NCBI GenBank assembly: GCA_020161435.1
Contig: JAIUNV010000004.1
Span: forward strand, 248,001 to 312,000
Source: Bacteroidota bacterium
Lineage (GTDB): Bacteria > Bacteroidota > Bacteroidia > Chitinophagales > Chitinophagaceae
Reading direction: 5' to 3'
DNA: 64,000 bases
Position 1 is the stretch's first letter. The number at the start of each line of letters is the position of its first letter. Of the stretch, positions 16,676 to 23,043 are shown one piece after another. A program made the position numbers and the translations under genes. The notes under the pieces were generated by a model. That model made no database searches. It was given only the letters and a program-made list of their open reading frames with translations, and was not told the origin of the DNA.

Positions 16676-18112
16676 TTATTTGTATTGTGTAATTACATCG
16701 AGCAATTGCCACATTTGTTGTACCACGGTGTTTGCATTGCCGCTGTAGTTGTTTACCAGCAGGGCAAAACAATATTCCTTGCCATTTTTATCGCTGATGT
16801 AGCCTGTGTATCCTTTGGCGCCACCAATGGTGCCGCTCTTCATTTTGATGTTGTGAATGAGCGGGAAGCCTTCGTAATAGGCCGCAAACCAGGGTTGCTT
16901 TTTAGCGTATTGCAACACGGATACCAGTGAATTGGCAGTTACCCGGTTTTGTGGCGAGAGACCACTGCCATCTTTTACCCGCAGGGCATTGCGGTCGATG
17001 CCTTTGCCTGCCCAAAAGTTGCGGATCCATTCGGCGCCGGCATCGGTATCGCCAGGTTTGCCGGCATTTACGGCCAAGGTTTTCAGCAATGCTTCGCCAT
17101 ACAAGTTGATGCTTTTTTGCAAAAACCAATACGCAATGCTATCGAGCCCCACCGATTGAAAGCTGGTGAGTGTCTGCGTTGCCGCAGGTATTTTCCATTG
17201 CTTGGCGGCATACAATCTTGCGGGCCGCACATCGCCGTCTATTTGAATGCCATTGCGCTGCAGGTAATCGGCCAAGGCTTGCAATAGTGCCGTTTCGCCA
17301 TCGCTGATGGCCCCGCTGATGGTGAAGGTTTGGTTGGTTTTGCCCAAGGTTCCGCTGATGTAGGCTTTGGGGCTGTAGGGCGATGCGTAGATAATGCTGT
17401 TGTCGCCGGTGCCGGGCTGGCTGAGGGTTACATAACTGTCAATTTCGTCGTAGCCACTGGCGGGTGCGGTGCGTTTCAGCGGCAGGCGGTCGCCCACATT
17501 GCCGGTGGCGCTAAAGCTGGCATCAAACTGGTTTTCGTGATAGTTGAGGGCCCAGCTGCCGGCGCCATAGTAGTTACCAATGTCATCATAAATCCAGCCA
17601 CCGGGAATGGGTTGTGTGCTGAATTGCATGTTGCTGCCAATGATGTGGCCGCTGATGCGTTGAATGCCTTTTTGCTGAAGGGCTTGCAGGGTTTGAAAAA
17701 AGAAAGCAGTATCAGGTACCGATTTGTAGCGCCAGCTGGCGAGGGTGGGATCGCCGCTGCCTTGCACCAGTAAATCGCCTTTCCAAATATTGCCATTGGC
17801 GCTGCCACTCAGGCTTACATTGGTGCTGTACCTAAAATTGCTACCCAGCTGGTCAAATGCTGCTGCTGCCGTTACAATTTTTTGACAGCTGGCAGGTGCC
17901 AGGCCGGCATTGCCCAGGTTGGAAAAAATCGTTTTGCCCTCGGCATTGGTTACTGTAAAACCAACCAATGCATATTGCATATTATCACTTTTGGTAAAGC
18001 GGTTGTATGCCTGTTGCAGTTGTGCGGTAAGAGCGGTTGATTGTGCCTGCATTTGCAGCACCATCAGCAGGCATGCAAGTGTTGGTATTATAGTAGTAGG
18101 TATTTTCTTCAT
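16676..18112 (-). CDS. dacB: D-alanyl-D-alanine carboxypeptidase/endopeptidase (PBP4 type)
   Basis: This 478-residue periplasmic penicillin-binding protein begins with a signal peptide (MKKIPTTIIPTLACLLMVLQMQAQ). The three active-site motifs are visible: SxxK at Ser75-Lys78 (LAPASCQKIVTAAAAF), the second Ser motif in DGSGLSPQNRVTANSLV, and KSGT in MKSGTIGGAKGYTGYI. The domain architecture, including the long insertion between the first two motifs, matches class C PBP4 (DacB), which trims and cleaves peptidoglycan cross-links. The C-terminal CFALLVNNYSG is also typical. It stands alone, with an intergenic region of about 240 bases upstream shared with the orphan NarL-type regulator. Confidence 0.95.
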   Translation of the reverse strand: MKKIPTTIIPTLACLLMVLQMQAQSTALTAQLQQAYNRFTKSDNMQYALVGFTVTNAEGKTIFSNLGNAGLAPASCQKIVTAAAAFDQLGSNFRYSTNVSLSGSANGNIWKGDLLVQGSGDPTLASWRYKSVPDTAFFFQTLQALQQKGIQRISGHIIGSNMQFSTQPIPGGWIYDDIGNYYGAGSWALNYHENQFDASFSATGNVGDRLPLKRTAPASGYDEIDSYVTLSQPGTGDNSIIYASPYSPKAYISGTLGKTNQTFTISGAISDGETALLQALADYLQRNGIQIDGDVRPARLYAAKQWKIPAATQTLTSFQSVGLDSIAYWFLQKSINLYGEALLKTLAVNAGKPGDTDAGAEWIRNFWAGKGIDRNALRVKDGSGLSPQNRVTANSLVSVLQYAKKQPWFAAYYEGFPLIHNIKMKSGTIGGAKGYTGYISDKNGKEYCFALLVNNYSGNANTVVQQMWQLLDVITQYK

Positions 18113-18222
18113 AAAGAAAAGAGAGGTTTAGCGTACTTAGCCTACAAATGTGCAGTGAAACTTGACAGGAGCGGTGCCGTTGTATAAAATGTCGAAATCT
18201 TATAAAGTGTAGTGGACTGCGA

Positions 18223-18269
18223 ATCTTCGGGTACCATCAATGGACTAAATTTGTGTTGACACCGAAGAT
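18223..18269. promoter_or_regulatory. Inverted repeat upstream of orphan response regulator
   Basis: ATCTTCGG at 18223-18230 is mirrored by CCGAAGAT at 18262-18269, with a 31-base spacer. The arms are perfect. It lies 86 bases before the regulator ATG in the divergent region shared with dacB. It could be an operator bound by a dimer, possibly autoregulatory; this is inference. Confidence 0.4.
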
Positions 18270-18354
18270 CATTGTTTGTGTTAGTAGAATGTCGTAAAAT
18301 GTGCTGGTAATTAACTCAAACTTCTTTTAATAAGCTTGCCCTAATTTTTTTTAC

Positions 18355-18984
18355 ATGTTAAGAATCATCATTGCCGACGACCACAACATTGTGCGTCGTG
18401 GAATTAAGGAAATATTGAAGGAAGAATATCCGTCTGCACATGTAGAAGAAGTAGGCGATGCCGAAGATTTGATTAAACATGTAATGAAAGACGAGTGGGA
18501 TGTGGTACTTACAGATATATCAATGCCCGGCCGTAGCGGGTTGGATGCGCTGACGCAAATTCGGCAAATGTATCCCAAGCTGCCTGTGGTAGTGCTCAGT
18601 GTATATCCGGCAGATCAATACGGCATACGGGCATTAAAAGCAGGAGCATCTGGCTATCTTACTAAAGACAGTGCCCCGGATGAATTAGTAAAAGCCATTC
18701 GTACTGTGTTGCTGGGAAAAAAATACATTACGCCATTGCTGGCAGAAAAGCTGGCATCGGTGTTTGATACCGAAGCCGATAAACCATTGCACGAATACCT
18801 GAGCGATAGAGAATATGAAGTATTTAAATTGCTGGCCATGGGTAAGGCTGTGTCCGACATTGCACAAACCATGAATCTGGGGGTTACTACCATCAGTACT
18901 TATCGGTCCCGTATTTTGGTAAAAATGAATATGAAAACGAACGCCGATCTTACATTGTACGCAGTGGAAAACAAATTGATCTGA
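18355..18984 (+). CDS. Orphan NarL/FixJ-family response regulator
   Basis: This 209-residue regulator has a receiver domain with acidic pair DD at 8-9, phospho-acceptor Asp54 (VVLTDISMPGRSGLD) and Lys in GYLTKDSAPDE. The C-terminal LuxR-type helix-turn-helix (about 145-205) includes LSDREYEVFKLLAMGKAVSDIAQTMNLGVTTISTYRSRILVKM. No kinase gene is adjacent on either side, so it is an orphan or receives phosphate from a distant or hybrid kinase. Directly downstream, after its own terminator, lies an array of five putative small RNA cassettes with a shared upstream hexamer. A role of this regulator in controlling them is possible but unproven. Confidence 0.92.
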   Translation: MLRIIIADDHNIVRRGIKEILKEEYPSAHVEEVGDAEDLIKHVMKDEWDVVLTDISMPGRSGLDALTQIRQMYPKLPVVVLSVYPADQYGIRALKAGASGYLTKDSAPDELVKAIRTVLLGKKYITPLLAEKLASVFDTEADKPLHEYLSDREYEVFKLLAMGKAVSDIAQTMNLGVTTISTYRSRILVKMNMKTNADLTLYAVENKLI

Positions 18985-19007
18985 TTGGTCGGTCATTATA
19001 AGCTACA

Positions 19008-19039
19008 AGCGAAGCCTCACAAGGGTTTCGCTTTTTTTA
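19008..19039 (+). terminator. Terminator of the orphan regulator gene
   Basis: AGCGAAGCC (19008-19016) pairs with GGTTTCGCT (19024-19032) with one G-T wobble and a 7-base loop, followed by a T-run. It lies 24 bases after the stop. Confidence 0.85.
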
Positions 19040-19084
19040 TATATGTAAACCACAGTTGGAGCTTTGCCACTATGTAGCTCCGTT

Positions 19085-19166
19085 ACTACAATGCCAGCTT
19101 GTGCTGCTGCTACGTTTATTTCGTTTGAATTGCTATTGCTCTCTACTTGTCATTCACGTCACTTTG
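19085..19166 (+). promoter_or_regulatory. Promoter of small RNA cassette A
   Basis: ACTACA is at 19085-19090. A CTATTGC box at 19133-19139 is followed by 19 bases and TCACTTTG at 19159-19166. The same three-part layout recurs in the next four cassettes with the same 19-base spacer. Confidence 0.5.
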
Positions 19167-19172
19167 TATAGA

Positions 19173-19281
19173 AGCAAATGAGTAAAAGCTAACTTTTGTT
19201 ACTTGTTTGTTTCCTGTAATTCGGATTTTTTTCTAGGGTTTAGGGTATTATAATCTTCCCCCTGTTCGCAGGGGGATTTTT
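19173..19281 (+). ncRNA. Putative small RNA, cassette A
   Basis: This segment of about 110 nt runs from the predicted start, 7 bases after the -7 box, to a strong terminator. It has no plausible reading frame. Before the hairpin it has TTTTTCTAGGGTTTAGGGTATTA in pieces that match the pre-terminator module of cassettes B and C (AAGGGTTTAAGGGTATTA). The 5' end, GAAGCAAATGAGTAAAAGC, is A-rich like that of the others. No match to a named RNA family was recognised. Confidence 0.5.
19257..19281 (+). terminator. Terminator of cassette A
   Basis: TCCCCCTG and CAGGGGGA form an 8-bp stem capped by a TTCG loop and followed by five T. Confidence 0.88.
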
Positions 19282-19325
19282 CTTTCCAGTACAATGGATT
19301 GAGTGAGGCTGCTTGTAGTAAAAAA

Positions 19326-19407
19326 TCTACAAGGCAATGCTGTTCAATAACGACACATCATTTTGTGGTTGTTCTATTTCCGGCGGAACCAGAAAGTGTT
19401 CTCTTTG
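19326..19407 (+). promoter_or_regulatory. Promoter of small RNA cassette B
   Basis: TCTACA at 19326-19331, then GTTCTATTTC at 19371-19380 (45 bases downstream), 19 bases, and TCTCTTTG at 19400-19407. Confidence 0.55.
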
Positions 19408-19413
19408 TATTGT

Positions 19414-19567
19414 TTTCAGCGGGAAACAAACTCCACTCATTGACGGGTGAAAACCAAACAAAAACTTAACCGCAGTGCTTCTTGCCTGCATCGTTATAAA
19501 GATTTTCTTTCCAAGGGTTTAAGGGTATTAAACACGCCCTCCTGTTCTCAGGAGGGCTCCTTTTTTT
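19414..19567 (+). ncRNA. Putative small RNA, cassette B
   Basis: This segment of about 155 nt lies between the predicted start and the terminator. The 5' part has GGAAACAAACTCCACTCATTGAC, closely similar in two pieces to cassette C (GGAAAACAACCGCACTGATTGAC). The last 80 bases are 79/80 identical to the end of cassette C. The frame through the repeated part has no ATG in this copy, which argues against a peptide gene. The sequence suggests a family member that shares its 3' end and 5' leader with C but differs in the middle. Confidence 0.55.
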
Positions 19568-19568
19568 A
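19489..19568 (+). repeat. 80-bp direct repeat, copy 1
   Basis: This 80-bp unit differs from copy 2 at 19805-19884 by a single C/T base. It includes the pre-terminator module and the complete terminator hairpin of cassette B. Confidence 0.97.
19536..19567 (+). terminator. Terminator of cassette B
   Basis: GCCCTCCTG and CAGGAGGGC form a 9-bp stem with a TTCT loop; TCC and seven T follow. Confidence 0.88.
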
Positions 19569-19601
19569 AGGCATTTATCCATTTCGTTGGTAATGATTAC
19601 T

Positions 19602-19682
19602 ACTACATACTACTGTTCATCCTTACTACATCATTTCCCTTGCTGGTTCTATTTCGGGGGGCCTGCAACCTGCTCATCTTTG
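19602..19682 (+). promoter_or_regulatory. Promoter of small RNA cassette C
   Basis: ACTACA at 19602-19607, GTTCTATTTC at 19646-19655 (44 bases downstream), 19 bases, and CATCTTTG at 19675-19682. Confidence 0.55.
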
Positions 19683-19688
19683 TATGGT

Positions 19689-19883
19689 CTACGGAGAGGA
19701 AAACAACCGCACTGATTGACAAGTTCTTTTTCGACACCAAGTCATAATTGTATGGCACTTCCGGAAGCTGTAACAAGGCTGGATGCAGTTTTCGAAAGTG
19801 CATACATCGTTATAAAGATTTTCTTTCCAAGGGTTTAAGGGTATTAAACATGCCCTCCTGTTCTCAGGAGGGCTCCTTTTTTT
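19689..19883 (+). ncRNA. Putative small RNA, cassette C
   Basis: This segment of about 195 nt shares its 5' A-rich leader and its last 80 bases with cassette B. The unique middle part contains a small hairpin (ATGCA at 19783-19787 pairing with TGCAT at 19799-19803) and a CTTCCGGAAG palindrome. A 28-codon frame (19752-19838) is present but is not conserved in cassette B, so a non-coding reading is preferred. Confidence 0.55.
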
Positions 19884-19884
19884 A
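19805..19884 (+). repeat. 80-bp direct repeat, copy 2
   Basis: 79 of 80 bases are identical to copy 1 at 19489-19568, in the same orientation and 316 bases downstream. It ends in the terminator of cassette C. Confidence 0.97.
19852..19882 (+). terminator. Terminator of cassette C
   Basis: The stem-loop is the same as in cassette B (GCCCTCCTG / CAGGAGGGC, TTCT loop), followed by TCC and seven T. Confidence 0.88.
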
Positions 19885-19918
19885 TATCCCCCTTTACTAT
19901 ACAACTGTACGAGTTTCT

Positions 19919-19999
19919 ACTACATATCTGCATCAACCGTTGCTACAATATTTGCCATGTTGGTTCTATTTTTCTGCAGTATTGTGTTGTAGATCTTTA
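19919..19999 (+). promoter_or_regulatory. Promoter of small RNA cassette D
   Basis: ACTACA at 19919-19924, GTTCTATTTT at 19963-19972 (44 bases downstream), 19 bases, and GATCTTTA at 19992-19999, the weakest -7 box of the set. Confidence 0.5.
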
Positions 20000-20005
20000 T
20001 ATGGT

Positions 20006-20298
20006 AAAAGAAAATGTTCTTTGAAGGTAGAAAAACGGATGGCTGCAGTTTTTACTGTGCTCATGAACGTGAAATTCTTTTGATCTGAATTTTTAGGACA
20101 CTCGAGATAATGATGATGATGCGACAAGTAGCCTGGCTGGTTGTATGCTGGATACAAACAGCCGGTTATAAAAACTTCAGCACTCGGACTAACCGCCAAG
20201 AAACCGAATCCATTTTCTACCTTCTTTTTGTTGTACTTACTAACTTATTTTCATACGTGAGATATTTTGGGTTAGCCCGGCTTCGGCCGGGTTTTTTT
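20006..20298 (+). ncRNA. Putative small RNA, cassette D
   Basis: This segment of about 290 nt has an internal long hairpin. CTGGCTG (20133-20139) pairs with CAGCCGG (20159-20165), and TTGTAT (20141-20146) pairs with ATACAA (20152-20157), separated by a single G/A mismatch. The 5' leader GTAAAAGAAAATGTTCTTTG resembles that of cassette E (AACAAAAAGCAACTGAGTTC). A 66-codon frame exists at 20110-20310 but runs through the terminator, so it is not taken as a gene. Confidence 0.5.
20276..20298 (+). terminator. Terminator of cassette D
   Basis: CCCGGC and GCCGGG form a 6-bp GC stem with a TTCG loop, followed by seven T. Confidence 0.9.
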
Positions 20299-20336
20299 AT
20301 TCCATACTAAGCCTCGGGTGGCACTACTTTGTATAT

Positions 20337-20423
20337 ACTACAAACAGGCAATCTGTCAATTTTCTACGACAATTATTCCACATCCCGTTCTATGTTGCAG
20401 CCCGCCTAAAGCTGCCATCTTTG
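20337..20423 (+). promoter_or_regulatory. Promoter of small RNA cassette E
   Basis: ACTACA at 20337-20342, GTTCTATGTT at 20387-20396 (50 bases downstream), 19 bases, and CATCTTTG at 20416-20423. Confidence 0.55.
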
Positions 20424-20429
20424 TGTAAC

Positions 20430-20785
20430 AAAAAGCAACTGAGTTCTTTGATTATTACTGAAAGTTTTTTCTACAAAACATGACTTGCAGGCAACGGCTG
20501 CAAAAGGGGTGAAAACACATAATAGCCGTTTTCTACAAGTCATCAATGATTGAGTATTGGATATGCGGGCTGGACGCATTCCCTTACACCAAAGGCTTAC
20601 CGAAATACAATCTGCCGTCACATAGTAAAAGCAACAGTATTTAACAAAAACACAGTTCAATTTGAATGGCTTACTAACCATTTTTTTAGGAGTTTGTTTC
20701 AGAAACTTAGGGGTCCAATGCTTAAGACATCTTAGGGTTTAGCTTCAGAAAAGGCCAGCACATTTTACAGTGTGCTGGCCTTTTT
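20430..20785 (+). ncRNA. Putative small RNA, cassette E
   Basis: This is the longest unit, about 355 nt, just upstream of cinA but closed off by a strong terminator. It contains a nested inverted repeat: ATGACTTG (20480-20487) pairs with CAAGTCAT (20536-20543), and AACGGCT (20493-20499) pairs with AGCCGTT (20524-20530). Both stems are perfect with near-symmetrical internal loops. A GGGGTGAAAAC stretch in its loop recalls GGGTGAAAAC in cassette B. No convincing reading frame is present. Confidence 0.5.
20753..20785 (+). terminator. Terminator of cassette E
   Basis: GGCCAGCACA and TGTGCTGGCC form a perfect 10-bp stem with an 8-base loop, followed by five T. Confidence 0.92.
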
Positions 20786-20878
20786 GCATTCATTCATTTG
20801 CCCTTAACGAAACAGTTTGGAAGCAGCCAAATGAGCTATCTTGCCCACCCTTTCTTTTTCAAGATTTATTTCATACAC

Positions 20879-22138
20879 ATGACTACTGTTTTTGCCACCA
20901 TTATTACCATTGGCGATGAGCTGCTCATAGGCCAGGTGGTAGATACCAATAGTGCCTGGATGGCACAACAATTAAATGAAACCGGCATTTTGGTGAAAAA
21001 ACGCATTAGTGTGGGCGACAATGCCGCCGACATTATAGATGCATTGAACAAAGCCGCTGCCTCTTCATCCATTGTGCTCATTACAGGCGGACTTGGCCCC
21101 ACTGCCGACGATATTACCAAGCCTGTGCTCTGCAAATACTTCGGTACGGAGTTGGTAATGAACGAAGCTGCTTTGCAAAACATACAAACGATTTTTGCCA
21201 AGCTCAACCGGCCTCTTACCGAACGCAACATTAAGCAGGCAGAAGTGCCGGCCAGCTGTACGGTATTGCAAAATGCCCGTGGCACAGCACCCGGCATGTG
21301 GTTTGAGCAAAACGACATTGTATTTGTGAGCATGCCTGGTGTACCGCATGAAATGAAAGGCATGATGACCAACGATGTGTTGCCCCGGTTGGCACAGCAC
21401 ATGCAACTGCCCGCTGTTTTGCACCGCACTTTGCTTACGGCAGGTATCGGTGAAAGCTTTTTGGCCGATTTGATCGAAGCATGGGAAGTGAAACTACCCG
21501 CCAATATTAAACTGGCTTACCTGCCCAATTATGGTATGGTGCGGCTTCGCCTTACCGCCACCGGTCCAGAAAAAATGATGTTGGAAAAAGCCCTTGATGA
21601 GCAGTTTACGCAACTACAATTGTTGGTAAAAGAATACATGGTAACCGACCGCGACGAACCTTTGGAACTGGTATGTGCCCGCTTGCTGAAAGCACATACC
21701 AAAGTGCTGGTAACGGCAGAAAGTTGCACTGGCGGATACATTTCGCACCTCATTACCAGCCATGCCGGTTCTTCCGATTATTATGCGGGTAGCATTGTGA
21801 GCTACAGCTATTACTTAAAGCAGCAATTGCTGGGAGTGAAGCCCAATACCTTGAAACAACAAGGTGCTGTAAGCGAAGCCGTGGTAACAGAAATGGCATT
21901 GGGGGCACTTCAAAATACCGAAGCCGATTACGCCATTGCTGTGAGTGGCATTATGGGACCGGGTGGCGCTACGCCCGATAAACCTGTGGGCACCGTGTGG
22001 ATGGCTGTGGCAGGCCCCAACGGCGTTGATACGCAGCTGATGCAGTTCCGCTTCGATCGACGCCGCAATATTGAACTCACCGCTACCTATGCGTTGAACA
22101 TGCTACGCAAAAGGCTGGTACTGGATTTGGGGGAATGA
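20879..22138 (+). CDS. cinA: CinA family protein (nicotinamide-nucleotide amidase)
   Basis: This 419-residue protein has an N-terminal MoCF/COG1058 domain (TIGDELLIGQVVDTNSAWMAQQL, LITGGLGPTADDITKPVL, SMPGVPHEM). A C-terminal amidase domain (about 260-419) contains VTAESCTGGYISHLITSHAGSSDYYAGSIVSYS and VSGIMGPGGATPDKPVGTVW. Together these act in pyridine-nucleotide salvage: the C-terminal part deamidates NMN and the N-terminal part acts as a pyrophosphatase in some bacteria. The ATG at 20879 puts TIITIGDELL near the N-terminus as in the family. An upstream in-frame ATG would add 27 residues and was rejected. Confidence 0.95.
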   Translation: MTTVFATIITIGDELLIGQVVDTNSAWMAQQLNETGILVKKRISVGDNAADIIDALNKAAASSSIVLITGGLGPTADDITKPVLCKYFGTELVMNEAALQNIQTIFAKLNRPLTERNIKQAEVPASCTVLQNARGTAPGMWFEQNDIVFVSMPGVPHEMKGMMTNDVLPRLAQHMQLPAVLHRTLLTAGIGESFLADLIEAWEVKLPANIKLAYLPNYGMVRLRLTATGPEKMMLEKALDEQFTQLQLLVKEYMVTDRDEPLELVCARLLKAHTKVLVTAESCTGGYISHLITSHAGSSDYYAGSIVSYSYYLKQQLLGVKPNTLKQQGAVSEAVVTEMALGALQNTEADYAIAVSGIMGPGGATPDKPVGTVWMAVAGPNGVDTQLMQFRFDRRRNIELTATYALNMLRKRLVLDLGE

Positions 22139-22236
22139 GGATTGAGGAATTAGTATTTAGGCATTAGGAGTGCTATGGTAAGCGTCACCAATTACATCCA
22201 GGCAAAAAGTTGATTGTAAGCAGGCAATGCTTTTAC

Positions 22237-22266
22237 AAAAAAAGCCACGCAGTTGGCTGCATGGCT
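22237..22266 (-). terminator. Terminator of the CarboxypepD_reg-like gene
   Basis: On the minus strand AGCCATGCAG pairs with CTGCGTGGCT (one T-G wobble) around a CCAA loop, followed by seven T. It lies 20 bases past the stop. Confidence 0.85.
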
Positions 22267-22285
22267 ATGTTGTACTAAATCTCGG

Positions 22286-22927
22286 TTATTTCTTCTTTTT
22301 AAAATCGCCCCGCTTCCAGGCTTTGATGAACTGACTCCAGGCAAAGGGGTTGAAAATGTTTTGCGGTGGTAGCTGCCCTGTGTAGTAAGAGGCATTGGCC
22401 CGCTGCCGCAACGTGTAGTTGATGGCTTCGCGGCCATCATTGGGCAGGCTGGCCATTAGGGCTGCCCGTTTTTGCTCTTCCAGGTTTTGGCGGGCTACTT
22501 CATATTCATCGGCCGGTATGTCGGTATTTACAAAATCACGTTCAAATTGGGGGCGGGTAGGCCTTGGGCGAATAACTGTACCGGGCAAATAATTGGTATC
22601 GCTGGTGAGCAGTTGAATAATGCTGTACTCAGAACCCTGCAGGTTTTTCGGAATGTTGACCTGCTTCGATTTAAAACCAATAAAGCTGAACTCAATTACA
22701 TCGCCTTTCAATACAGCAATGCTGAATACACCCTGATAGTTGGTAATGGTACCGCGGCCCTTGCCTTTTACCGAAACACTTACGCCGTCGAGGCCACGCA
22801 GGCTGTCAGCGGTCATTACCACACCGTACAGTTGCACCACACTGTCTTCAACTTCCTGAGCAAACAATTTGGCCGGTGCACTCAGCACCAGCAGGCAAAC
22901 AAACGTATATGTAAAAAATCTCTTCAT
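22286..22927 (-). CDS. Exported protein with carboxypeptidase-regulatory-like domain
   Basis: This 213-residue protein has a signal peptide (MKRFFTYTFVCLLVLSAPAKLFAQ). One beta-sandwich domain of the CarboxypepD_reg-like type follows at about residues 32-110 (VQLYGVVMTADSLRGLDGVSVSVKGKGRGTITNYQGVFSIAVLKGDVIEFSFIGFKSKQVNIP). This is the same module found at the N-terminus of SusC proteins, but here there is no beta-barrel. The C-terminal third is polar and ends in KRGDFKKKK. Stand-alone proteins of this kind are common in Bacteroidota and have no assigned function. It is divergent from apbC and has its own terminator. Confidence 0.8.
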   Translation of the reverse strand: MKRFFTYTFVCLLVLSAPAKLFAQEVEDSVVQLYGVVMTADSLRGLDGVSVSVKGKGRGTITNYQGVFSIAVLKGDVIEFSFIGFKSKQVNIPKNLQGSEYSIIQLLTSDTNYLPGTVIRPRPTRPQFERDFVNTDIPADEYEVARQNLEEQKRAALMASLPNDGREAINYTLRQRANASYYTGQLPPQNIFNPFAWSQFIKAWKRGDFKKKK

Positions 22928-23001
22928 GTATTCATTCCGGATGAAGCGAAAATACCTGAATTGGTAACAAGGTTCTTCAACAAAGTAAACCGGTGCAGGT
23001 T

Positions 23002-23009
23002 TAAATTTG
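23002..23009 (+). promoter_or_regulatory. Probable apbC promoter -7 box
   Basis: TAAATTTG is a perfect TAnnTTTG match, 35 bases before the apbC ATG in the divergent intergenic region. Confidence 0.45.
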
Positions 23010-23043
23010 CGCCATCAATTTTGCTTTAACAAAAACTTGGAGA

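Noticed and set aside
19752..19838. 28-codon frame in cassette C (MALPEAVTRLDAVFES...)
   Set aside because: The frame continues into the shared 80-bp module, but the copy in cassette B has no ATG in that frame, so conservation follows the RNA and not a peptide.
19489..19884. Possible CRISPR or repeat-spacer structure
   Set aside because: There are only two copies, 80 bp long and 316 bp apart, each ending in a terminator; spacing and size do not fit a CRISPR array and no cas gene is near.
20110..20310. 66-codon frame in cassette D
   Set aside because: It starts in a run of ATG triplets, has no homology I recognise, and runs through a strong terminator.
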